From Caldilineaceae bacterium (GTDB lineage Bacteria > Chloroflexota > Anaerolineae > Caldilineales > Caldilineaceae): 5,520 nt of DNA. Position 1 is the first letter of the stretch, and each line of letters starts with the position of its first letter. Of this stretch, positions 1 through 5,520 are shown in pieces. The DNA lies in contig JAPPKT010000343.1 of NCBI GenBank assembly GCA_028819675.1, positions 1 to 5,520 of the forward strand, in the 5' to 3' direction. The translations under genes and the position numbers were made by a program. The notes below the pieces were generated by a model. The model searched no databases. It was not told the origin of the DNA and saw only the letters and a list, made by a program, of their open reading frames with translations.

Positions 1-137
1 GAGCCAATCGGGCACAGGAGATGGTCGGAAACCCACAGAGAATCGAACCCGGCCCGGTCGGCCGCAATCGCGGCATCCCGCAGCGCCGGCCAGTCGGTCT
101 GCTGCGCCCACAGCAGGGCGCCGATCTTTATCTGCAT
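1..137 (-). CDS. Luciferase-like (LLM class) flavin-dependent oxidoreductase, N-terminal fragment
   Basis: Only the first 45 codons are in the window; the gene runs off the left edge. The visible protein begins MQIKIGALLW and reaches FDSLWVSDHLLCPIG. A short first beta strand, a Trp-Pro-Ala-Leu-Arg helix, a DAAIAADRAGFDSLW segment and a V-S-D-H-L turn are the standard opening of the bacterial luciferase-like TIM barrel. That family uses FMN or coenzyme F420 to oxidise or reduce small organic molecules in the cytoplasm. The ATG at 137 is supported by an AAGGGG ribosome site five bases upstream. It lies 57 bases after the DppF-type gene with no terminator between them, so it is probably co-transcribed. 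The fragment does not separate FMN monooxygenases from F420-dependent enzymes. Family call is fairly sure; substrate unknown. Confidence 0.8.
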   Translation of the reverse strand, partial: MQIKIGALLWAQQTDWPALRDAAIAADRAGFDSLWVSDHLLCPIG

Positions 138-142
138 CCCCG

Positions 143-148
143 CCCCTT
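143..148 (-). promoter_or_regulatory. Ribosome binding site of the luciferase-like gene
   Basis: AAGGGG on the minus strand, five bases before the ATG at 137. It fixes the start of the truncated oxidoreductase gene. It is weaker than the AAAAGGAG sites of the permease genes. Confidence 0.55.
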
Positions 149-194
149 GAGTGTGAACAAAGGATAGCCGCACCACTGCCCACGGGCGTCTGCG

Positions 195-1304
195 TCAGGC
201 CGTTCCCGCTGCCGGCAAAATCTGCAGCTCGGCGAAGTGGCACGCGCTCGGATGGCCGTGATCAAATCGATCGATGAGCTGTGGACGGTCCTCGGCGCAG
301 ATCGACTCTGCCTTCCAGCAACGGGTTCGGAACGTGCAGCCCGAAGGCGGATTCACAGGACTTGGCAGCTCCCCCTCCAGCACAATGCGCTTCCTTTCTC
401 TTCGGCCCACCGGATCCGGCGCCGGCGCCGCCGAGAGCAGGGCCTGCGTGTAGGGATGAGTTGGCCGCGCGTAGATCTCATCCTCTCCGCCCACCTCTAC
501 AATCCGGCCCAGATGCATGACCGCCACCCGATCGGAGATCTGTCGCACAACCGCGAGATCGTGGGCAATGAAGATGTAGGACAGCCCCAGTTCTGCCTGG
601 AGTTCCACCAACAGATTGATAACCTGCGCCTGCACCGAAACGTCTAGCGCGGAGACAGGTTCATCGCAGATAATCAGGTCCGGTTGTAAGGCCAGCGCGC
701 GGGCGATCCCGATACGCTGCCTCTGCCCGCCCGAAAACTCATGCGGATAGCGGTTGGCATCCGTTGCCGGCAACCCGACACGCTCAAGCAGGGCGCCGAC
801 TCGCCCTCTCTGCTCCTCCTTCGGCACGATGCCGGGGTGTACGACCCACGGCTCGGCGATGATCTGGCCCACCTCCATACGCGGGTTCAGCGACGCGAAA
901 GGGTCCTGGAAAACCATCTGTATCTCGCGCCGCAGGGCCTGTACCGACGCTTTCGACAGGGTAAACAGATCACGTCCTTTGAAATACGCCGCGCCGCTGG
1001 TCGGTTCCTCCAGACGCATTAACGTTCTCGCAATTGTGGATTTCCCACAACCCGTTTCACCGACCAGCCCCAGCGTCTCGCCTCGCTGCAAGTCGAAACT
1101 TACACCGTCAACCGCCTTTATCGCGCCGCGCCGGCCGCCCAAGAATCCCTTCCGCTCCGTCGGATAATACTTTACGAGATCTTTGACCCTGAGCAGAGGT
1201 TCCGCCGCCCCGGTAGCCCCGGAGTGCGTCCCTGTTTCGCCCCCTCCCCGTTCCTTTTCGATTCTGTGATTTTCGGCTCCGCCCCGATTGCTGTCAGTTG
1301 ACAT
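195..1304 (-). CDS. dppF: Dipeptide/oligopeptide ABC transporter ATP-binding protein (DppF/OppF type)
   Basis: A 369-residue ATPase subunit that should power import with the DppD half of the upstream fusion protein, on the cytoplasmic face. Motifs in order: Walker A GETGCGKST (82-90), Q-loop Gln133, signature SGGQRQR (191-197), Walker B DLIICDEP (209-216), D-loop SALD (218-221), H-loop His248. The oligopeptide C-terminal domain starts near PTHPYTQALL (281-290), and Cys323, 329, 336 and 355 match the iron-sulfur motif of the family. The ATG at 1304 is preferred over one at 1313 because a GAGG site lies nine bases before it; the open frame further upstream, to 1589, only shadows the previous gene. 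Residues 1-36 form a polar, Gly/Glu-rich tail before the ATPase fold. The start overlaps the upstream stop by 11 bases, which suggests coupled translation. The gene letter is by family resemblance; peptide specificity is not proven. Confidence 0.93.
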   Translation of the reverse strand: MSTDSNRGGAENHRIEKERGGGETGTHSGATGAAEPLLRVKDLVKYYPTERKGFLGGRRGAIKAVDGVSFDLQRGETLGLVGETGCGKSTIARTLMRLEEPTSGAAYFKGRDLFTLSKASVQALRREIQMVFQDPFASLNPRMEVGQIIAEPWVVHPGIVPKEEQRGRVGALLERVGLPATDANRYPHEFSGGQRQRIGIARALALQPDLIICDEPVSALDVSVQAQVINLLVELQAELGLSYIFIAHDLAVVRQISDRVAVMHLGRIVEVGGEDEIYARPTHPYTQALLSAAPAPDPVGRRERKRIVLEGELPSPVNPPSGCTFRTRCWKAESICAEDRPQLIDRFDHGHPSACHFAELQILPAAGTA

Positions 1305-3339
1305 GCATGACATCCTCAAAACGATGGCATGAGGCGCTGCGTCCATGCTGGACCGCATAGAGTGGCGGCGGTTCGACCAGGCAGCGATCAACCACGTACG
1401 CGCAGCGCGGATGGAAAGGGCAGCCCCGCGGAATGAAGCGCAGGTTGGGCGGCGCTCCGCTGATCTGTTGCAGCGAGTCCATCTTCCGGTCCACCCGCGG
1501 CGCCGACTCCAAAAGCCCTTTGGTGTACGGATGCGCCGGATTGCTGTAAATCTCCTCGATCGGACCGGTTTCCACAATTTTGCCAGCATACATTACAGCC
1601 ACGTGATCGGCAACGTCCGCCACAACACCCAAATCATGCGTGATGAGGATCAGGCCCATGCCCGTCTCCGCCTGCAGCTCGGCCAGCAACTCCATGATCT
1701 GCGCCTGCACCGTAACGTCAAGAGCGGTCGTAGGCTCATCCGCGATCAGCAGATCGGGATCCAATGCAATCGCCGCCGCAATCATCACCCGTTGCCGCAT
1801 ACCGCCTGAAAACTGGTGCGGATAGTCATGCACTCGTTCGCGGGCCGACGGAATACGCACCCGGTCCATCAGTTCAACTGCTTTGGCCGTGGCTTCACGT
1901 TTCGATGTCCCGCGATGCTCCTGGAACATCCCGGCAATCTGGGAGCCGACGGTGTAGGCCGGGTTCAGAGCGGTCAAAGGATCCTGGAAAATCATTGCGA
2001 TCCGCTCGCCGCACAGCCGTCGCCGCCGCGACGGGCTGACTTGCAGCAGATCGAGGCCATCGAAGAGGACCGACCCACCCGTCACGAACGCCGGCGGGCT
2101 GTCCAGAATACCCATAACGGCTTCCGCGCTCACCGTCTTGCCTGAGCCCGACTCGCCCAGAATGGCCAGTGTCTGGCCCCGGTTCAGCGTGTAACTGATC
2201 CCGTTCACGGCATTGAGAACGCCGTCGGGCGTGCGGAAGTTGACCCGCAGGTCGATAACTTCAAGCAGATGATCTCCGTTGGCCGCCGGCCCATGCGCCG
2301 GTTCGGAGCTCTCCTTGCCTGTGCGGCTGCTCTCCGGCTCGCTATACGCTAACGCGGTCTCAGCATCCCCTTCGCGGCGCGACTCAGGTCGTCCCATGAA
2401 CCACCGCCAGCGCTGAACAGGGTCGCTGACCATCCGCAACCACGCCGCCGTGAGATTGAGGGACAGCGCCGTAAGCAGGATCGCCAGGCCGGGAAAGGTG
2501 ATCAGCCACCATGCGCTTGTGATGTAATCGCGGCCTTCGGCGACCATGCGGCCCCACGTCGGCGCCGGCGGCTGGATCCCCATACCCAGAAAACTCAGAC
2601 CGGCCTCGGCCAGGATCACGATAGCGATCTCAAGCGTTGCCAGCACCAGAATCGGCGATGCCAGATTGGGCAGAATATGTCGAAAGATGATGCGGCTGTC
2701 ACTACACCCGATCGTTTGCGCGCCTTCCACGAACGGCTGCTCGCGAAATGACAGTGTCAGTCCACGCGTCACGCGCGCATAGATCATCCAGCGCGTCAGC
2801 GCGAATACGATAACCAGGTTCCAGAAGCCGGTGCCGACCAGGAAGAGGATGAAAAGCGCCAGCAGCAGACCCGGTATGCCCATCAATACGTCCACACCGC
2901 GCATCACGAGGTCGTCCAGCCAGCCCCGATGGTAGCCCGACATCAATCCCAACAGGACGCCAAGCGTGCCAGACGCCAGTACGCTCGACAGACCGACCGC
3001 GAGCGAGACGCGCGCGCCGTAAATCAGCCGGCTGAACAGATCGCGTCCCAGTGGGTCGGCGCCGAGCAGATAGGGGAAGCTCGATGGCTCGGACGCGGCC
3101 GAGGACATGGGCGGAAGATTGCGCGAGCGCAGGTTCTGGTCGAACGGGTCGTGCGGCGCCAGCAGATCGGCTCCCACTGCTGCCACCATCAGCGCAACAA
3201 GAAAGAGCAGCGGGAAGAGCATCAGCTTGTCCCGCCAAAGCGCGCGCAGTAACTTGCGCACGGTTAAGTTGCGCGCAGCCTCGCCTGAATCTCCCACCGC
3301 TGGCCCGTCGCCGGCGGTCATCTGAAGTGGACCGGACAC
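1294..3339 (-). CDS. Fused DppC-type permease and DppD-type ATP-binding protein of a peptide/nickel-family ABC importer
   Basis: One uninterrupted 681-residue frame carries two subunits that are usually separate. Residues about 30-310 are a DppC-type permease: a first membrane segment near 40-60, the LGADPLGRD motif at 92-100, further membrane segments between 108 and 298, and the cytoplasmic EAA loop ([20 protein letters not shown], 203-222) that docks on an ATPase. A polar linker covers about 311-356. Residues 357-681 are a DppD-type ATPase: Walker A GESGSGKT (395-402), Gln452, signature SGGMRQR (511-517), Walker B DLLIADEP (529-536), TALD (538-541), His568, then the oligopeptide C-terminal region with Cys640, 646, 653 and 671. 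The start is a GTG with AAAAGGAG four bases upstream; the next in-frame ATG (residue 7) lacks such a site. All key residues are present, so both halves look functional. Such permease/ATP-binding fusions are known in this transporter family but are less common than separate genes. Confidence 0.92.
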   Translation of the reverse strand: MSGPLQMTAGDGPAVGDSGEAARNLTVRKLLRALWRDKLMLFPLLFLVALMVAAVGADLLAPHDPFDQNLRSRNLPPMSSAASEPSSFPYLLGADPLGRDLFSRLIYGARVSLAVGLSSVLASGTLGVLLGLMSGYHRGWLDDLVMRGVDVLMGIPGLLLALFILFLVGTGFWNLVIVFALTRWMIYARVTRGLTLSFREQPFVEGAQTIGCSDSRIIFRHILPNLASPILVLATLEIAIVILAEAGLSFLGMGIQPPAPTWGRMVAEGRDYITSAWWLITFPGLAILLTALSLNLTAAWLRMVSDPVQRWRWFMGRPESRREGDAETALAYSEPESSRTGKESSEPAHGPAANGDHLLEVIDLRVNFRTPDGVLNAVNGISYTLNRGQTLAILGESGSGKTVSAEAVMGILDSPPAFVTGGSVLFDGLDLLQVSPSRRRRLCGERIAMIFQDPLTALNPAYTVGSQIAGMFQEHRGTSKREATAKAVELMDRVRIPSARERVHDYPHQFSGGMRQRVMIAAAIALDPDLLIADEPTTALDVTVQAQIMELLAELQAETGMGLILITHDLGVVADVADHVAVMYAGKIVETGPIEEIYSNPAHPYTKGLLESAPRVDRKMDSLQQISGAPPNLRFIPRGCPFHPRCAYVVDRCLVEPPPLYAVQHGRSASCHRFEDVMHVN
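1314..1321 (-). promoter_or_regulatory. Ribosome binding site deciding the DppF start
   Basis: TTTTGAGG on the minus strand, inside the end of the fusion gene. It sits nine bases before the ATG at 1304 but directly against the ATG at 1313, so 1304 is the better start. Confidence 0.55.
2272..2409 (-). other. Interdomain linker joining the permease and ATPase halves
   Basis: This stretch encodes residues 311-356 of the fusion protein. The permease half ends like a normal DppC ([14 protein letters not shown], 294-307), where a stop would be expected soon after. Instead the frame continues through about 45 polar residues rich in Ser, Glu, Arg, Ala and Gly, without predicted membrane character, into LLEVIDLRV, the first strand of the ATPase. 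No stop or frame change interrupts it. An in-frame ATG at 2397 (residue 315) could in principle start a separate ATPase, but only a weak GGTGG lies three bases before it. Confidence 0.75.
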
Positions 3340-3343
3340 ACGT

Positions 3344-3351
3344 CTCCTTTT
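3344..3351 (-). promoter_or_regulatory. Ribosome binding site of the fusion gene
   Basis: AAAAGGAG on the minus strand, ending four bases before the GTG at 3339. It fills most of the 12-base gap after the DppB stop codon and supports a GTG start. Confidence 0.75.
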
Positions 3352-4269
3352 CTAGCCGTAGCGCACCCTCGGATCCAGATACGAATAGGTAAGGTCAACC
3401 AGGAGATTTGTGACGATAATCATAATCGCCACCACAAAGACCAATGCCTCGATGAGCGGCAGATCCCGGTTTGTCACCGCCGAGACGATAAGAAGCCCTA
3501 TGCCGGGCCAGGCGAAGACCGTCTCAACGACCACCGCGCCGTTGAGTGTGGAGATTGCCTCGTCGCCCGACAGCGTGATAATCGGGATGAAGGCATTCTT
3601 GAGCGCCTGGCCTAATACGATTCTGCTTTCTCTGTATCCCTTTGCGCGTGCGGTCTTGATGTAAGGTCTGCTCAGCTGGTCCAGCATGGCGCTGCGCGTT
3701 ACCTGCGCCACCCGGCCCAGCGGCCTCAGCGACAACGTCAGCGCCGGCAGAATGATGAACTTCAACGAACCGGAGCCCGACGTGGGCAGCAATCTCAACT
3801 GAACCGCGAAGAAGAGGATCAGCATCAACCCGATCCAGAAGTCGACCGCCGACGCGCCCGTCAGCGAGATCACGTTGACCCCTTTGTCTATCGGAGAACC
3901 GGGTTTCCAGGCCGCCAGCGACCCCAGGATCATCGCCACCGGCAACGCAAACAACATCGTAACCGCGGCCAGCACCAGCGTGGCCGGAATCCGTTCCAGC
4001 GCCATCGGCAGCGCCGGTCTTCTCTGCCACCATGAGTTGCCGAAATCTCCGGAAACTACGCCGCGTGCATAGTGCCCGAACTGCTCAATCGCCGGCTTGT
4101 CGTAGCCGAAGCGTTCCTCAAGTGTTTTCACATCCTCCGCACGCGCCTCAGGCCCCAGGATAAGGGCTGCCGGATTGCCGATGACGCGGCCTGCGAAGAA
4201 GACAAGGGTCAGGACAACCGCGAGGACGAGGATCGACTGGATCAGTCGTCGAGCCACGTAGCGGGCCAT
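3352..4269 (-). CDS. dppB: Dipeptide/oligopeptide ABC transporter permease (DppB/OppB type)
   Basis: A 305-residue inner-membrane subunit of normal length that forms half of the translocation channel with the DppC domain of the next gene. It opens with the family signature MARYVARRLI followed by a membrane segment (about 8-28). A large external loop follows (about 30-92), containing LEERFGYDKP and SGDFGNSW. Five further membrane segments lie at roughly 93-120, 140-160, 170-188, 240-262 and 274-296. The EAA loop, which contacts an ATPase, is at 201-229 (YIKTARAKGYRESRIVLGQA is its core). The family blocks NGAVVVETVFAWPGIGLL (243-260) and NRDLPLIEA (267-275) follow, and the protein ends in SYLDPRVRYG. 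The ATG at 4269 has AAAAGGAG seven bases upstream. The stop is 12 bases before the fusion gene, so the two are surely co-transcribed. No truncation is visible. The symbol reflects family, not a tested substrate. Confidence 0.95.
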   Translation of the reverse strand: MARYVARRLIQSILVLAVVLTLVFFAGRVIGNPAALILGPEARAEDVKTLEERFGYDKPAIEQFGHYARGVVSGDFGNSWWQRRPALPMALERIPATLVLAAVTMLFALPVAMILGSLAAWKPGSPIDKGVNVISLTGASAVDFWIGLMLILFFAVQLRLLPTSGSGSLKFIILPALTLSLRPLGRVAQVTRSAMLDQLSRPYIKTARAKGYRESRIVLGQALKNAFIPIITLSGDEAISTLNGAVVVETVFAWPGIGLLIVSAVTNRDLPLIEALVFVVAIMIIVTNLLVDLTYSYLDPRVRYG

Positions 4270-4276
4270 GTGGACA

Positions 4277-4284
4277 CTCCTTTT
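4277..4284 (-). promoter_or_regulatory. Ribosome binding site of the DppB-type gene
   Basis: AAAAGGAG on the minus strand with a seven-base spacer to the ATG at 4269. It is the strongest ribosome site in the window and the same octamer that precedes the fusion gene. Confidence 0.8.
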
Positions 4285-4357
4285 GCGGGCAAGGAAGAGT
4301 TACTCGCGCTTACAAGCTTCCCGTACGTCTCCTGAGCGCTGTCCTGACCCGGTTCGT

Positions 4358-4393
4358 TTGCCGCCAGGGGCCGGGGGATAGCGCAGGCGGCAA
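4358..4393 (-). promoter_or_regulatory. Intergenic hairpin nearer the permease gene
   Basis: TTGCCGCC (4358-4365) and GGCGGCAA (4386-4393) are a perfect eight-base inverted repeat around a 20-base GC-rich loop. It lies in the 220-base spacer between the binding-protein and permease genes. No run of T follows on the minus strand, so it is not a canonical intrinsic terminator. It may act with the neighbouring hairpin on mRNA stability or partial attenuation; that role is inferred. Confidence 0.45.
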
Positions 4394-4403
4394 CTGAAGT
4401 GAA

Positions 4404-4437
4404 CGGTGGAAGTGGCCGGTTCAGCCACTATCCACCG
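4404..4437 (-). promoter_or_regulatory. Strong intergenic hairpin after the binding-protein gene
   Basis: Positions 4404-4416 pair with 4424-4437 to give a 13-bp stem with a single bulged base (4430) and a seven-base loop (4417-4423). It begins about 50 bases past the stop codon of the binding-protein gene. No U-tract follows on the minus strand, so full Rho-independent termination is unlikely. In transporter operons a hairpin here often protects the binding-protein message from 3' decay and lowers permease expression; applying that to this site is inference. Confidence 0.6.
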
Positions 4438-4449
4438 GCGCTCTTGACG

Positions 4450-4475
4450 ATCTGCAATGGGGAGCGAGGGCAGAT
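4450..4475 (-). repeat. Short inverted repeat just after the binding-protein stop
   Basis: ATCTGC (4450-4455) and GCAGAT (4470-4475) are a six-base inverted repeat with a 14-base loop, immediately after the stop codon at 4490-4492. It is short and could arise by chance. A competing five-base pairing (CGCTC 4439-4443 with GAGCG 4462-4466) overlaps it. Confidence 0.3.
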
Positions 4476-4489
4476 TGCCGAAGCCGCGC

Positions 4490-5520
4490 TCAATCACACG
4501 TATTGTCCATATCCTTGGCCAGCGCCCGGTGCCCCAGCGGTACATCCCAGCTGAGGCAGTCACTGACCGCATAGGAGAGGTCCAGATGCGCCACCGCGCC
4601 GGCATAGACCTCATCATGGACGAGCTGGGCAATATCCTGCAGGGCCTGATCGCGCTCTGTGCCCGTCAGCGGGCTGGCAGCTGCGGCCAGTTCATCGAGT
4701 TCAGGGAAACAGCCGGCCGCGAAGGGACTGCCACACGAGAGATGGCCGCCAAGTGAAAGGGCAAAGTCGTAAAGCTCATTCCCGTGCGGTCCGACGTAGA
4801 AATATCGGCCGCGTCCGGGCGGGGGTCGAACGCCGACCTTCTCGAGGAAGGGATCAAGCTCCGACACCTCCAGTACCACGTTGAGCCCGAGTTCCTGCAG
4901 ATAGCCGTTCACGGCCTGGTGCAGCTCCTCGCTGCGCGCGAACCAGCCGCTGAGACTGGCGTTCACGAACTCCGTCTCATAGACGGGCACGCCATCGGCT
5001 GCCGCTTCGTCCAGAAGCTGCTTGGCTCTCTCCGGGTCATACCCGTATGGCTCCAGATTCTCGTTGTAACCGGTCGCCGAAGGGCCGACCATCTGGCGCG
5101 CGATCGTGGCCTGGCCGCCCAGAATCGTGTCGAGGATGGTGTCGTAGTCGACCGCCAGCTGGAATGCCAGCCTGACCCGCTGATCGCCAAAGGCCGTGCC
5201 TTCACGCGGCGGTTCCAGGTCCATTCGCATCCAAAGCGTCTCCACACTCACCTGGCTGCGGCAGCCGATTCCCTCAGTCGCTTCGGCCTCCCGGCAGCTC
5301 TCCGCCGAAATCCACTGGGCGATGTGAGCTTCTCCGGTCTTCACCTGCGCCAGCCGCACCGCATCCTCGGCGCGATACAGAAAGACCAGTTCATCAAAGT
5401 TGATCGCGCCCCGCGCGCCCTGCGCCGGGTCGAGCCCCCACCAGTCATGGTTGGCTTCGAGGATGAGCGCGTCACCCGCTCTGAACTCCTTGAACTTGTA
5501 CGGACCCGTGCCGATCGGCA
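4490..5520 (-). CDS. Extracellular solute-binding protein family 5 (peptide/nickel type), C-terminal part
   Basis: The frame is open from the right edge to the stop at 4490, giving 342 residues of a protein that usually has about 500-600; the signal peptide and N-terminal lobe are outside the window. A GTG at 5359 is internal, since the family motif PIGTGPYKFKEF and NHDWWG lie upstream of it in the same frame. Other family blocks are FGDQRVRLAFQLAVDYDTIL (visible residues 109-128) and YGYDPERAKQLLDEA (158-172). The C-terminal lobe is rich in short helices and ends MDNTCD. This protein captures the ligand outside the membrane and delivers it to the permeases encoded next; being first in order it is probably the most expressed gene. 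Six cysteines (visible residues 75, 86, 262, 270, 321, 341) are more than usual and may form disulfides. The ligand cannot be deduced; peptides, nickel chelates, sugars and opine-like compounds all occur in this family. Confidence 0.92.
   Translation of the reverse strand, partial: PIGTGPYKFKEFRAGDALILEANHDWWGLDPAQGARGAINFDELVFLYRAEDAVRLAQVKTGEAHIAQWISAESCREAEATEGIGCRSQVSVETLWMRMDLEPPREGTAFGDQRVRLAFQLAVDYDTILDTILGGQATIARQMVGPSATGYNENLEPYGYDPERAKQLLDEAAADGVPVYETEFVNASLSGWFARSEELHQAVNGYLQELGLNVVLEVSELDPFLEKVGVRPPPGRGRYFYVGPHGNELYDFALSLGGHLSCGSPFAAGCFPELDELAAAASPLTGTERDQALQDIAQLVHDEVYAGAVAHLDLSYAVSDCLSWDVPLGHRALAKDMDNTCD

Noticed and set aside
138..194. Possible terminator between the DppF-type gene and the monooxygenase gene
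   Set aside because: The only inverted repeat (GCCC-AC-GGGC near 179-188) has a two-base loop and no U-tract, so it cannot be called a terminator.
1305..1589. N-terminal extension of the DppF frame up to 1589
   Set aside because: The extra 95 residues are an Arg/Trp-rich shadow of the DppD C-terminal coding sequence. Family length and the GAGG site favour the start at 1304.
626..1718. Near-identical stretch of about 20 bases at 626-645 and 1698-1718
   Set aside because: Both copies encode the conserved ALDV-VQAQ segment after Walker B in the two paralogous ATPases, so this is shared ancestry and protein constraint rather than a mobile or regulatory repeat.
237..3392. Several open frames of 60-154 codons on the plus strand across the transporter genes
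   Set aside because: They lie opposite strongly supported minus-strand genes, encode Arg/Pro/Ala-rich sequences without recognisable domains, and follow from GC-rich codon use on the other strand.
4330..4347. Direct repeat TCCTGA, two copies spaced by six bases, in the spacer before the permease gene
   Set aside because: Two hexamers in a GC-rich spacer are easily due to chance, and no promoter is visible beside them that would make an operator plausible.
4300..4632. Open frame of 110 codons on the minus strand across the spacer downstream of the binding-protein gene
   Set aside because: Most of it is the binding-protein gene read in another frame, its protein has no family features, and no convincing ribosome site precedes it.

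Overview
The window is about 60% GC and holds one gene cluster, entirely on the minus strand. It encodes a peptide/nickel-type (Dpp/Opp family) ABC importer and, at the far end, the start of a luciferase-like flavin monooxygenase. Clear AAAAGGAG Shine-Dalgarno sites mark it as bacterial. No marker gene fixes the phylum. A fused permease-ATPase next to a luciferase-like monooxygenase would suit Chloroflexota (including SAR202-type lineages), Actinomycetota or Alphaproteobacteria, but this is a guess.

In transcription order (high to low coordinates): (1) the 3' part of a family 5 substrate-binding protein, 5520-4490, with its signal peptide and promoter outside the window; (2) a 220-base spacer with two to three hairpins and no visible promoter; (3) a DppB-type permease, 4269-3352; (4) after 12 bases, a DppC-type permease fused in frame to a DppD-type ATPase, 3339-1294; (5) overlapping that by 11 bases, a DppF-type ATPase, 1304-195; (6) after 57 bases with no terminator, the first 45 codons of a luciferase-like monooxygenase (LLM) family protein, 137-1. 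Every gene inside the window has a recognisable ribosome binding site, and the spacing suggests one transcript.

Together the genes give a complete importer. The binding protein captures the ligand, DppB and the DppC half form the channel, and the DppD half and DppF form the ATPase pair. All nucleotide-binding motifs and both C-terminal four-cysteine motifs are intact. The substrate cannot be read from the sequence; peptides are the default. The adjoining monooxygenase raises the possibility that an imported organic compound is oxidised inside the cell.

Most of the content is ordinary for a transporter operon. The points worth a second look are the permease-ATPase fusion, the monooxygenase neighbour, the hairpins after the binding-protein gene, and the six cysteines of the binding protein. 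I see no evidence for an undescribed defence, mobile or RNA-based system.
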